64,000 bases of DNA, taken from contig VTFK01000034.1 in the NCBI GenBank assembly GCA_009617715.1, forward strand, positions 496,001 to 560,000, read 5' to 3'. Shown piece after piece: positions 11,940 through 23,339 of the stretch. The position numbers and the translations under genes were made by a program. How positions within the stretch are numbered: position 1 is the stretch's first letter; the number at the start of each line of letters is the position of its first letter. The notes beneath the pieces are model-generated. The model was not told where the DNA came from. It was given only the letters and a program-made list of their open reading frames with translations, and made no database searches. Source of the DNA: Plectrocnemia conspersa. Its lineage: Eukaryota; Arthropoda; Insecta; Trichoptera; Polycentropodidae.

Positions 11940-13840
11940 TTTGCAATCGGATAAATGCAGAGGTCGTCAACCAAGATTTCTGTGACACACATCCACACAA
12001 TGAGTAGGCGATACGTGCTCGCCGGTCACTTATGTAATTTTATTGTCCGATATGTTTTATGCCATACACCACCTTACTTTTATTGCCAAGCCACACACAC
12101 ACTATACGAGATCCGTTTGATGAAATATTACGATCACACATGAGGCATTCACGACCTACGACAACTACGGCAAATTAATTTTCGTTGCACAACGTACCTA
12201 TATCGTATAAATATTTATAGGAGGAAAAATGTACGCAACATGGCGCCATGGCCATATAGAACCGTATTTTAGTGCGGTCAAGCTACACGCTATATGGCTA
12301 TGCATAGCGAAAATTTATGTGAGTGAACTTTTCAATAAACACTTCAGTGCGATTTTTTGCACGTCTCAGATCAAAGTCCCGCTGGGGTTGAATTACGAGG
12401 ATGACGCCAATTTTTGACATGCTGTTGATTAGAGTGAGGTTGGTTTGCGGTTATTCAGGCTATAAATTAAAGGGTTGAACGTGATGCTGCATGAGCATAT
12501 TCATATTTTATTATTCTATAATTATAAAAAAAATTTAAACCGTTTGAAAACAGTTTTTAAAATTTGCTAATTTATGCATCAATGTATTTTTAAGTATTCA
12601 ATAAAATTTCACATAAACGCTAATAAAATCAACGGTTCGAATCCAAACAAATATAGACACCGTAAATGTTTTTAACTGCTTTTTTATTTTTTATTAAAAC
12701 AATTAAGTTTATGACTGTTTAATTAATTGTCGATATATAAGATACACAGATTGTGAAAATATTTCAAAACGTTTTTTGTGGTTTAGTTGAAAAGACAATA
12801 GATCCAAGCATTGAAAAGGATTCGGAAACATTGCACAAAACAAACCGAAAGGGTTTAACAGCGATAAGAAAAAACGTCCTTCACTGTTGCGACGTAATAA
12901 AAAAGACAATAAGGCATTCGGGACAAACAATGTCCACCAAAAAATCTGAAAACCATTGAAGCGTGCGCTCTATTGTCGTTTCAAGGAAGAACTCACAATT
13001 TAACCCTTTCTTGTCGGTTGTTTTCCGTGTCCTTTTTTTATACACAAAAGAAAAAAAACGTATTTTATACTTTATGGTCACATAATTTTCCTTCAGTCGA
13101 GAGTCCTGGCTGCACGCACTTCCTTATTGCATGTGACTTCATTGAATGCGTTCAGAATTTATGAGGATGCCATAACCATTGTGTTGCAACGTTTTCAATA
13201 AACGGCGCTTCTCAAATGCCACCTCGGAATAAAATTAATACCATAAATTCTTTGAATTCCGATAAAGCCAGACCGAATCGTAAATCAGCAAGTGCTAAAG
13301 ATTAAAAAAGGCCATTCGCTATCCTTATTCCGTGCACATGCACAAACGCATAATTATTCCCTCGAGCCGTGGCAATAAAAAGCATTTCTTTAATGGTTGT
13401 GTCTCATCTTAAATCCACTTTTTATTAACTACTGAAAAGTCGATAAATTTACAGTTGCTCTGTAGAGTCCATTGATACCACTAAGCAACGTGACGCTTTT
13501 TAACTGCCAAAGAAAACAAACAAAACGTTTCAGTTTCCGATCGGCTCAATTTGTTGTGTAAACATAAGGGCTTGGAACAAACGTGAAGGCGGTTGAATCG
13601 AATTTTTTTTATATTCATAAAGAGATGTACGAAAGTCACCCCAATCCATAAAAAGACACCTACACAAAATACCTTCGACACCTAATAATTTGCTATAATA
13701 ATACAATTCTAAATAAATATATCCATACTAACTGTCGGCAGGAATTAGTAGCCAGTAACATGGTTTTCGTTCGCGTCGTTCAACTAAGATCAAAAATCAT
13801 TCGTCAAGTGTTCTAACTCTTATGCCAGTCAGATGATCAT
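11940..13840. other. Cluster of G+C-richer islands, candidate regulatory DNA
   Basis: Three blocks (about 11,940-12,440, 12,740-13,450 and 13,480-13,840) have more balanced composition than their surroundings and unusually few long A/T runs. They contain TTTATGG/CCATAAA-type and TATCGAT-like motifs. Open frames on both strands are short and unrelated to known domains. A GGTTCGAATCC B-box-like string at 12,634-12,644 lacks a suitable A box, so it is not a tRNA. Confidence 0.35.
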
Positions 13841-14929
13841 TTTATTAATAAAAATTCTATGATTAATTTTAAAACGGAAGTCAGAAATATTGTCATATTT
13901 TATTCGCTCTTTACATTGGAATAAATTCATAAAAGTCATATTATTATATTTTTACATATGCAAAGCTTTTGAACAATACTATATACTAAATAAATATATA
14001 ACATATATGTTCGAATTTTCAAGATCAAACTATGAAATGCTCAACAATTATTAACGGTCGTAAAAAATTTACAATCCTAGTATATGTCCTTCAAGTTTAT
14101 ATGATAATTACTGTGACTTGAGATAACTATACTGTTCTTCATTAAATAAACTATAATTTTCTAGTTAAAACAAAGGCGGGATTTTCTAGAAACATAAAAT
14201 ATAGTAATCGTTGAAAATCTATAACGCAAGAATCTCAAACTGTTCAATCAAATCAAAGAACGGTTTAAAATATATAAAAAATAATAAAGGTGCATTAGTT
14301 ACAGTTTAACTGGAAACGATGACTTTTTTCTGAATTACACAAAACCTCTACAATTTTTGTAGAGGTTTTGTGTAATTCAAAAATATCTATATGAAAAATT
14401 TTAGCCAAATTAATTGTTAAGCGAATTCGTGTCCATAAAAGTAAGAAAAATAAAAATTTACTATGTATGTATTATATTGTATATTAGGTACTTTTCGGAC
14501 CCCCTAATATGTGTATTATGTGTGTGTATTGTTTAAGTGTAAATTAACTATTAAGTCTATTCTGTAAATCTATAGTTTCTTTTTTAATTAAAGTAGGTTT
14601 TTATGTATATTTTTATAATACTCAAATACGTGCTCAGTTGATGTTAAATTAATATTATAAAAATATAAAACATAAAAAAAATCTTGCAAAATATTGCTTT
14701 TCTTTCTTCAAGAAACAGTTCAATTTCTTAGTTTTATTGAACGTTTGAAAACCCGCTTAGTATTTAATATTTCACTTCAACTTTTAACCAAATTTTACTG
14801 TTTTTTTTTTCTTAGACTGTTTTATTATTTTATATTTTATATTGTACTGGCCTAGGAATAATCCATAAAAATAGGAATAATCCCTAAGAAATACTATGAA
14901 TTTTAATGAAGTCGAAATATTAAAAAACG
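13841..14929. other. A+T-rich DNA around a perfect inverted repeat
   Basis: Apart from the inverted repeat at 14,331-14,379 this stretch has no gene or recognisable element. Confidence 0.5.
14331..14379. repeat. Perfect 23-bp inverted repeat with 3-base spacer
   Basis: The left arm, 14,331-14,353, is the exact reverse complement of the right arm, 14,357-14,379, with TTT between. The arms include ACAAAACCTCTACAA. As DNA it would form a cruciform; as RNA, a long perfect hairpin. Perfect arms are unlikely to persist in old DNA without recent origin or selection. It is too short and loop-poor for a typical animal miRNA precursor. Confidence 0.95.
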
Positions 14930-14996
14930 ACTACTGAGAGGCCAGCTTTTGCCCTCCCCTTTAGAAAAAGCTGAAATGACGTCTCTGTCCCTGATT
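14915..14996. repeat. Transposon-end-like dispersed repeat, copy 1
   Basis: This shares the order CGAAATATTAAAAAACNACTACTGA, GCCAGCTTTTGCCC, a C-rich tract and GAAATGACGTC with 49,596-49,685. It ends in CTGTCCCTG, whose reverse complement, CAGGGACAG, resembles a hAT-type terminus. The partner end was not found. It lies about 55 bases upstream of the acidic open frame at 15,051. Confidence 0.6.
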
Positions 14997-15050
14997 AGAT
15001 GCTATATATGGAATAGCACAATCTTAGTTAAAAGTAGCAGTTGTTCGATC

Positions 15051-15399
15051 ATGGAGAAAGATTTTTCTTAACGTGGAAATAGATGTATTGGATTCTGAAG
15101 AGACTGAGGCAAGTGATATATCTAAAATATGCAGAATAATAGAAAATTTAAAATGCTTCGAAAATGTTAATCGGGAAATCATCGAGGAGTGGTTTGATCC
15201 CGATTTAAGTGATCCAGATTTTTATTGTTTTAACCGCTTATGTGCCAAAGTAACTTTTCGTAATGCGTCACCTCAATCTCACCTATTTTTAGAATTAAAA
15301 AAAATGTCAAAGGTTTCGCAACAAACCATTATTGAATTAATTTTGCTTTATTATCGAACTAACATTTTTATAGAAAGTAAAAAATACAACTATGTATGA
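15051..15399 (+). pseudogene. Acidic open frame of unknown function, separated from its likely ATG by a one-base shift
   Basis: I do not recognise this protein. From 15,073 the frame is open for 108 codons to TGA at 15,397-15,399. It is rich in Glu/Asp, with DSEETEASD near the start and DPDLSDPDF in the middle, unlike a random translation of A+T-rich DNA. The frame has no internal early ATG. An ATG at 15,051 begins MEKDF and would join the frame if one base of the T run at 15,062-15,066 were absent. A TATA-like string (TATATAT, 15,003-15,009) and an initiator-like GCAGTTG (15,037-15,043) lie upstream, and AACTATGTATGA at the end resembles a splice donor. It may be a damaged transposon-encoded protein, a first exon or a chance frame. 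The repeat end 55 bases upstream favours a transposon remnant. Confidence 0.35.
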
Positions 15400-15830
15400 C
15401 ACTATTGCTTCATCCAAATAGTATTTAAAATAATCTAATTCTGATTTAATCATCAATTTTTATATGTATTATAATTTTTTTATACATATATTAAAAGTCA
15501 ATAAAAATCGATAGTTTTAATTATCCGCATTTTTAAATCTCTGCCCATTGAGAGTTTCTGTACCTGACAGTGATTTTTCATCGAGCCCAATACCAAGAAA
15601 AACTGTAATTGAATGACTCTCTTCAATATCTATTTAAACTGATTTTATTTATTTGATTTCTTGTATACTTATTGTAATAAAAAACTGAGATTAGAGCAAA
15701 TATAATTAATTAAAAAAAAAATATATTTTTCTAATTAATTAATTCTATGGAGATATTATCAAAGATATGACAATAATGCAGTTTCTAATTTACGAACATG
15801 TTTTACGACCGTCAACAAAATAATGCATAA
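15400..15830. other. A+T-rich DNA, nothing recognised
   Basis: It holds long A/T runs only; no further exon of the preceding frame could be identified. Confidence 0.5.
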
Positions 15831-15839
15831 ACATAAAAC

Positions 15840-16560
15840 TTCTCTACTAACTCTTTCAGAGTTTCAGCCGACTGTAAATCCCAGTCGTAAAATATTCGCT
15901 GCATATGTCGCGCATTCGAAAGCGCGTAGTATTATTATATATGTACATTTGTGTCTATGTATTTAATAATAATATGCACATGTGTGTATACATAGATGTA
16001 CGTGAACAGACGGGCGTCTAATTTTAATATAAGACGCCCGTTCTGGGAGGCTGGGTGGACCCACACCACGAGCGAATATTGGATTTTCTCTTTCATAATC
16101 TGCAAATAGATAGTGCCCGCTTTTCGTTGCTAACAGCGACAGCTGTTACTAGATATACGGTAACATTCGGAGAATATATGAAATTTTCCAACTTGCGCCT
16201 ATGTTTTATAGATTTTTTTAATTAATAAACTATTTTGTAGCGATTACGTTCATAAAATATTATCTTATTAACGCCCAAGGGCGCCAACATTGCTGTTTCG
16301 CCTCTGTACCTTCACGTGACAAAATATTGCATATTTGCTGTAATTTTGAATAAAATGCGAGGTCGAAATTCCTTTTATTGCCATACGAACATTGTTGATG
16401 TGTTCGAGAAAGAACAGTGGGCGTTTTACAAGAAACGAACTAATGCTGGCCATCCGATCTCTAACATTATGTTTAATGTCCATTTATTATCTCCAGAACA
16501 TAACTATTGTTGTGAGTCAGTCGTAAATGTACAATAATTTGCTTTCGCATAATTCCAACA
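15840..16560. other. G+C-richer island with an inverted repeat
   Basis: Balanced composition. ACGGGCGTCT at 16,010-16,019 is inverted at 16,032-16,041 with a 12-base spacer, and the same 10-mer occurs once more at 26,167. Open frames of about 70 codons on both strands at 16,268-16,537 overlap each other and show no domain. Regulatory function is inferred only. Confidence 0.4.
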
Positions 16561-16925
16561 GTAATCTTAAGAAGTTTCTAGGTATGTAATTATCCAAAGT
16601 TCTACGGAACATAAAACTAAGCATATTCAGGTTTTTATAGTTTACTACAAAAATCTGTAAAGTTACTGTTTAATAAAATACATTGATAGGATTGAGAGAA
16701 AGGTAAACTATTTTTTAATGGCTTATTACGATATTTGCATATATTAATTTCCATACATATAAATTGTTTATGTAGATTAATATACTATGAACAACTAAAT
16801 CTATTATCATTAAAAATACACACGAATTTTTAATTATACTGATAAATATTTAAAAACTGATAGCTGTAAAGCTTTAGAAAGGATTGTCGACACCACCCAC
16901 TATCAAAAAGTGCTTTATTTAATAT
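16561..16925. other. A+T-rich spacer
   Basis: Nothing recognised between the island and the retrotransposon fossil. Confidence 0.5.
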
Positions 16926-16929
16926 ACGC

Positions 16930-17340
16930 TAAGTCTAGAATGAAAATAATTGTATCCCAACGCTCTGAGCAAAAAGGAACTTTGACAGAAATTCCATATA
17001 CGATCTTTTGAGATTTTTTCTGAATCCTTTCCAGCAACAAGGAGTACTTCGCTTCGCTGGGATTCTAGAAAATAGAGCTATATTTGAGCACGCTACAAAC
17101 GCGCTCCGCATAACGAAGTCGAGCATCTTAGAATACTTCTTTCGAACGTAATTCCGAGATCTTTAGTAGATATCTTTCTAAAAAAGACACGACATGGCAC
17201 TTTCATAGAATCAAAATTCGGTCATATTCTCTTGAACATTTTCAAGTCATCAGCATACAATAATTTCAATTGACCATGTCTATGCCTTTTATAAATAATA
17301 TAAACAATAGTAGTCCCAAGTTGGAACAATGATGAACTCA
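16930..17340 (-). mobile_element. Non-LTR retrotransposon fossil: reverse transcriptase with YADD box
   Basis: Read on the minus strand from 17,340, the sequence encodes in successive frames LGLLLFILFIKGIDMVN (the conserved ...LGPLLFxLFINDI segment of reverse transcriptase), then LLYADDLKMF with the catalytic YADD at 17,257-17,246, then KDLGITF, and then a segment ending near 16,933 that resembles the thumb/connection region (FVMRS...CSNI...GIQLF). The pieces lie in different frames and are interrupted by stops, so this is a dead, 5'-truncated copy. The motif set is that of Jockey/CR1-type LINEs. Only the palm onward survives. Its strand is opposite to the other LINE fragments in this window. 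Confidence 0.85.
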
Positions 17341-17540
17341 AAAAGAGAGGAACTACTTCTTGATAAATAATAAATGGTTCACTTTATCAAAAACCATCTA
17401 GAAGAGTGTATATATTACATTAATTTATATACTGATTTCAAGAGAGTGTCCTATACTTCGTGTCAGGGTGGTTTATTTTTGTTTTTAAGAGAAGGTTTTT
17501 TGTTTATATGTTAGTTATGCGTCCGTAGGATTCAATTTTG

Positions 17541-17597
17541 GATTTCGGGCGGCGAGCTAAACCGGGAGATGCGAAGAGAGAAGCGGCAGCTTTTGTG
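17541..17597 (+). repeat. Three-copy repeat conserved as a reading frame, copy 1
   Basis: It translates as DFGRRAKPGDAKREAAAFV. The same frame recurs at 32,347-32,291 on the minus strand and, with a small frameshift, at 54,910-54,960 on the plus strand. Differences fall partly at third positions and conservative residues, which suggests descent from a coding mobile element. I do not recognise the protein family. Confidence 0.55.
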
Positions 17598-17759
17598 ATC
17601 TGAGGATGGTCCAAAAATAGGTCTGCCACCTCTTGGTAAAAGTTCATGTGAACTTAGTTTGTCCAAGTTAGAGAGTTCAAATTACACATAGTCAGATGAG
17701 ACGATAAATTAAAAAAAAAGGGTAGTTTTTTAAAACAGATTTCATTTGGCCACTAGAGG

Positions 17760-19280
17760 AAATTATGAACGGCCGTTTAAATGGCAATCCCGAATTCTCG
17801 TCTTATCCTTTCCCAAAATATTTGTGATCGATACTTTTAATCATTTCGATTCATGGCGGGTACTTTGAATTAATCTGCAGAAAGCTTTTCTCACGGTGGT
17901 GTCCCATTTTAACAAAGAAACCCCTTTTAGACGTTTGAAGCACGTCCTTGTACATCGCATGCCAAAATTGCCTTTGTCATTAAGGTGGATGGTTTAATAG
18001 CATATTATTCAGACTCTTACGCCTATAAATTTGGCTTAAATCATTTCAACCATTTCTAGACTTGCATTGGGTGGTACAGATGTTGAATGAACGTAGTTTA
18101 GTTGATGAACCCGACAAGTCTATATTTGTATTACTTTTTTTTTTGTGAAAGTCAAAAGGTTGGTGATTAGTCCAGGTTTAAAACCGTGTTGTTGATCAAT
18201 GAGAAAATTTTCTCACTGTGCTCTTTTAGTTCTGGACTAGATAAAAACAAGCTGTTCAACCTCCATTTTGGTGAGATTGTGGGCGGGGTGAACTTCTGGG
18301 GATTCCTGCTTGGCAACGTATATGGTTTTCCGATGCGGGGCTATAATTAATAGTAATCTATTGCTTCGGAAACGTTGTTAAATTAACATATTGCATTATT
18401 TCAACGATAACGGTGGGCGTTGCGTGCCGCATGCGATATTACCATTCATGACGAAGAATTTATTTGCTGGCTCTTGTTTTTTTTAGTTTTTTCTACGTTA
18501 ATAAGAATTTATTTAAGCACATTAAGACCATAATTCAAATGGCCTTAACGGCCGCGTTAAGGCTCATTTTGATGATTCGGTTTAGGTGACTTTTATCTGC
18601 GGACAAATTAATGAAAGGCGCGCACACCACGCGACCGACCGTGATTTTTCGTTTATGGTTCGGCGTACGCAAGCTTGTTTGTGTTGTTTTTTTTGTGGTT
18701 GTTGTTGCGAAGATACAGCATGCATATTTATATTAAAGTGAGATTGTGTGTGCGAATTTTTGATGTGAAACGTCTTCGCGGACACATGCGAAAATTTAAA
18801 CCGAGCAACTAAAAGTCTTCGTGTGATTATTTGAAGAAGCCGATCGAAGAAATATAGTAACTTTTCATTACCCCGAAAAAAGTAATGAACGTCTTTTTAT
18901 TTATTCGCATTTTTAAGTGTGCTGCATAATCGCGAATTGACACATTAAACCCCGGTCGCGATTTACGCCGCGTCGTTAACAGCGAAACTTTATGGCTTGT
19001 AAAAAGTGTTAAGTTCTTCTGGCCGAACCCCGCGGAAAAAATTATATGCGCGAAAAATAATTTTATGTCCCTTTTAATACACGTTAAATCGCGCGATAAC
19101 GGCAATGGCACAGTTAAGCGCAAGAGGCAACTTTCATAAATCTCATGAAGTCGCAAAAAAATTATGTGTAAATAAAAAATAATAATCAAGTTAATAAAGC
19201 ATGCAACAATTAATTAATGTCCTAGGAATAAGGAAAAACATTGCATACTTAAGCAAAGAAAGAGGGTCGATTGTTGAGGG
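17760..19280. promoter_or_regulatory. Long G+C-richer island, candidate enhancer
   Basis: Balanced composition with few simple runs. It includes CTATAATTAATAG near 18,341, CGTTTATGG near 18,650, CGATAACGG near 18,402 and 19,096, and palindromic GGCCGCG-type strings near 18,551. Overlapping short frames on the minus strand (18,582-18,785 and 18,827-19,189) show no domains. The inference of conserved cis-regulatory DNA rests on composition and homeodomain-type cores. Confidence 0.4.
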
Positions 19281-19494
19281 CTGCCACCGGTTTCTTATCT
19301 TTAACTTTATCTATTATATTTAGTTTAACGTATATTGATTAGCATTTATAATTAATTTACAACTTGGTTACATGAATTATGGATGTGAGTTAAATTTACT
19401 ACACACAATCAATGAATATTTATCATAATATTCATTCATGAGGAAAATATATGAAAACATAATCTTTGATAGTCGATTAGAATAGTAATTATAT

Positions 19495-19595
19495 AATGAC
19501 CACTAATTTCGATCTCTCAGACACGATAAAAATTGAAAAACACTAGGATTTGAACTCAAAGCTTCATTGATCTATCTTGCTAATATTTTATTAAA
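19495..19595 (-). mobile_element. tRNA-derived SINE copy
   Basis: The minus strand shows an A-box-like TAGCAAGATAGAT, then the B-box-like GAGTTCAAATCC about 20 bases further on, then CAATTTTTATCGTGTCTGAGA, the tail shared with the copies near 5.1 and 58.8 kb. RNA polymerase III promoter elements in this order mark a tRNA-derived SINE. Confidence 0.6.
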
Positions 19596-19695
19596 ACAAC
19601 AAATTAAATGGTCCGTAAAATAAGTAATACATAGTTGAGTAATAATTATAAATGGTCAGTAACTTTGTCATAAACACTTATTACCCAACTCTATA

Positions 19696-21344
19696 TTAAC
19701 CCTTTTGATGCCAGTGCTTTTTCTACAAATAAATATAAATTTAATAACAAACATTTTAAAAGATTGTAATACAGTAAAACTTCAGATTTTTTAATTCAAT
19801 TTTAACTTGATAAACGAGCAACGTTTTGTAAAACTATATATATTGCGTATTAGGGCAAAAATCGCCTTTCAATGCTACCGGTATTACAAAATAAAATATA
19901 CCGGTAGTACCGAAAACATTTTTTTTATCTTTTATTTTATTTATTGAAAACGATATCTCCATGTAACTACTAATACAACGATGTCTATATTGCTTGAGCG
20001 CAGCAGCGGAAAATTAAATGATACTCATTGTAGTTTTATCAGAGTAGGATATTAGCATAGAATTATTTTGGTACAAGAGGACTGAAATATTTATAATTAT
20101 TAATTATTTTATTAATTTATTTAGCTAATATAGTTAATTTTTAACCGATATTTCAGCGCCAATTTTTTTAAATACATATAATTAAGCATGTTCGATATTT
20201 TTGTATATGCGCTTCGTGTCAACATAAAAGGAATATATTTGCTTTATCTCAGATCAATATAACGGTATCTAACAGTTCCCAGTAATTCTGTTATGTAACA
20301 GAGAAAGGACCGCGTCTTTTTTATGATAGGGACGGCTGGCGAAGGGAAAACAAAAGCAGGTATTGCATACACGAAATTCTTTCTACTATTTATACATTTT
20401 TATCTTCATTCAGACATATTTTTTACACAAATAGTCTATGGATAATGCTACACTAAAAATTGTCTCAATAATTATTGTATATTAAAGCTTATAAATCCAG
20501 ACTTTGAGGACGACTTATTGAAGAATTTGAATTTAATGAAGTCATTTTCTTCCTTCCAACACCAACCACTCCATTATTCCAGTCTGTTTATCAGCAAATC
20601 GTTTCGAATTTCAAAAAGCTTTACACCAAATCATTATTTCAGCGATGTTTCGAAGTGACCAAAAGAACAAATCTTAACCTCAGAGACATTCGAAAAAATC
20701 ATTACCACATCGTGAGCTGTGGATCATCATCGGTAAATCTGGGGCTTAAATTTTATTGTATTCTATTATTTATTTTGTCGGAATCACCCGTAATCGTTGC
20801 GAAAAAATTAGTAGCAAAAAATTTGATTTACTGTGTTATGTGGATCGTTTATAAAACTATTTTTTTCTCATTGCTTTAAATGATTACGTTTTTAGACTGC
20901 TTCTATTCATAAAAACATATCTTGAATAAAAAATATCTTCGGCAAACAGGTTCACATTCCTATTTTTAAAAAATGATTCTATGTTACTGGGTGATGCAGT
21001 CTAGTACGATATGTATTATACAATAGCAAAGAATCTGGTTCCGCCCTAAACGTGAACTGGAAGAGACGTAGAACTCTTTCAAATTCTGAAAAGTGTATAA
21101 GCCAAAACACGACCTTACTAAAATAATTATTTTATACACTCCTTCAGAACTGGCAATTCTCAATAGTCAGAGGATTGAGAATTGGAAGGTACGTTGAATT
21201 TCCCCTTAATTGTCAAAGGTTTATTTTTTTAATACATATACGATATTCTCTATGAGCTGAAGTAGTTCATTATAGAGTTTTCAATACCATATAGTATGTA
21301 CGACCTAGCTAAATGTAGGTAAACCGACTCAATGGTGATCGATT
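19696..21344. mobile_element. Possible degraded piggyBac-like element, left end
   Basis: TTAA at 19,696-19,699 is followed by CCCTTTTGATGCCAG, very like the left ends at 36,050 and 24,189. A degenerate candidate right end, CGACGAAAAGGTTAA, lies at about 21,788-21,802, giving a possible 2.1-kb element whose interior has no transposase frame. An inverted repeat CTACCGGTAT/ATACCGGTAG occurs at 19,875-19,907. Treat the right boundary as tentative. Confidence 0.35.
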
Positions 21345-21445
21345 GAAATAATATAATAATTATATAATAATATCACTAATTCTGACCTTTCAGAAATGAT
21401 AGCACTAACCACTTGTCTATCGTGTGGATATAAACGGTTCGGTGT
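21345..21445 (-). repeat. SINE-like fragment
   Basis: The minus strand reads CACGATAGACAAGTGGTTAG, later GAAAGGTCAGAATTAGTG and a TATTATATAATTATTAT tail, which parallels the GAGAGATCGAAATTAGTGGTC tail of the 19.5-kb SINE. The B box is not evident, so the assignment is weak. Confidence 0.3.
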
Positions 21446-22190
21446 TTATTGCGCAAACGAAAATAGCGCACAGCGAAAATTCCGATAATTTTTTATTTTT
21501 AATAATACATCAATATAAAAAAAATGTTTATTCATATCACACAATATTATTTCAATTTAAAAATATCGTGTTTTAAAAATATTTTACAATTATATTAGTA
21601 ATTTACATTTTTGAATTTTACACATTTTTTTACTTAAAAATAGAGGAGAATATAAAACGGTTGATATTATAAATAAAATATGTTTTTTAACAGTAAAATT
21701 GTGTATTTTATCTGTAAGCACTGAAAATCTAGTTTAATGAAATATCAGCTGCACTGGAGGAACACTCGCTCCAAGCAATCATCGCGACGAAAAGGTTAAA
21801 GTTAAAATGACATTATGAGGAAGGACGCTAGTTTCTGTAGCATTCACGCGATTCAAATGAGTATCGTTGGTTTTTTGGGTCATCCGTGTATATGTTTAAT
21901 CGAGTGACAATAAAAAATCAGTTGAACATTATATAAATATCATTCACTTTCACAAATATATTTACATTGGAAATGAAAAAAAGACATAAGCAAATCAACA
22001 AAAACACTAAAGGCTATTTAAATTTTACATGTTGTATTCAAACCTATTGTCCAGCTTCTCAAGCTCTTTGTTATGGCATTCATATGACAGAAATTCCTTT
22101 TTTGTAGAATGGCGATATTTTTAAACCGTCAGTAATCGAATTTACTACCTGACACATAAAATTTGAGCATCGAAACGAATAAACAGAAAA
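21446..22190. other. A+T-rich DNA, no gene seen
   Basis: Nothing recognisable beyond the possible TTAA terminus near 21,800. Confidence 0.5.
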
Positions 22191-22199
22191 ATAAATCAG

Positions 22200-22740
22200 T
22201 GTTTAAAATTTATTCCGAGCCACGTATGTACTTGCACACAAACATGTGTATTATTTATAATAATGTCGTCGCGGTGAATTTATCGCAAACTATATCGCGC
22301 AATAAACCATAATTTTATGAATATTATTATTAGTGTATTATTGCGGTCGCAGACGTTTCATTATTTACTTACAAGCGACAAAACGCGGCGCACGCCCCCG
22401 GCAGTATAAAATGCATAAAACAAGCGGTCACACCGTCGAAAACGTATATATACGTTCACGTTATGGCGACGCGCTATAAAGTGACGATTTATAGCGTCCG
22501 CGTGACGTCACAGATTGCGTCTTCGTACGATTCGGAAACGGACGGCGCGCGGTGTGTGCGTAGTGCGAAGGCCTCTGTGTAATTTGGAATTTCATGAATT
22601 GGAAAAAAATTGAATCGATTGATAAAAATACAGACTGGCAAAGCAGAATCAAAGCACACACAGGCTAAGAAGATACCAGAAAAAGCTCCACTTATGAATT
22701 GCAACTCACCAGTGCAGCTTGAAATTGCAAAGGTTTAAGT
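22200..22740. promoter_or_regulatory. G+C-richer island with Hox-type cores, candidate enhancer
   Basis: From 22,260 the sequence alternates CG-rich strings with AACCATAATTTTATGA-type homeodomain cores and AATAAAC; CGTGACGTCACAG at 22,500-22,512 contains a CRE-like TGACGTCA. No frame longer than about 70 codons is present and the two minus-strand frames overlap each other. A regulatory role is inferred. Confidence 0.4.
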
Positions 22741-23339
22741 AATTTGCTAAAACCCAGATACTGGTACGAACATAACTTAAAATTCCGTATTTTTTACATT
22801 TATATGCCTCATCTAAATTGATATAAAATATCATGGCTTATGTCTTGTAAATGATAACCTTTTTATTTATTTATTTTATTTTTAGATGTTGTAATTATTT
22901 TCTATTAAATACTAACTTTATATATTTACTACATTTTAAGTCAAAATAGGTAAAATGTTGACTTCCGAACTACAGACTAAGAGTGTAATTTGTAAATAAA
23001 AATTACTTAATCCGAAGTATCGGATTTTGCTACAGTCGAGAATTGCCGGATCTGACGTCATTATTGAAGATAAAATTCGATACATTTTGGTTGAGCCGTG
23101 GGGTATTTGTTTCAGAGAAAAATAATATTTTGGTTTTATAATATAATATAGCAATATTTTAATAGAATTCAATCTTTCAATTATGTTTCAATTTTTCACT
23201 CCAAAAAAAGTATATAGTGTATCTAAATCTAATATGGGGATATATAACTTTATATGTGGCCCGCGGAGTTATGATGCATTTCCAAAGCCCGCAAGATCAT
23301 TTTTGGCCACTTTGGAAATACATCATAAAACGCAGATAA
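22741..23339. other. A+T-rich DNA with a 17-bp near-perfect hairpin
   Basis: Arms 23,271-23,287 and 23,310-23,326 (ATGATGCATTTCCAAAG-type) match at 16 of 17 positions with a 22-base loop. GTGGCCCGCGGAG just before it resembles internal ends of hAT/Charlie-like elements. Confidence 0.5.

Noticed and set aside
12634..12644. GGTTCGAATCC, an exact tRNA B box
   Set aside because: There is no A box at a suitable distance and no cloverleaf stems around it.
13003..13020. TTTAACCCTTTCTTGTCGG, resembling a piggyBac left end
   Set aside because: It lies in a balanced island, has no matching right end and no subterminal hairpin. The CCCTTT match alone is weak.
21740..21755. AAATATCAGCTG, resembling the miR-283 seed region
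   Set aside because: Only the first dozen bases match and there is no precursor-like fold.
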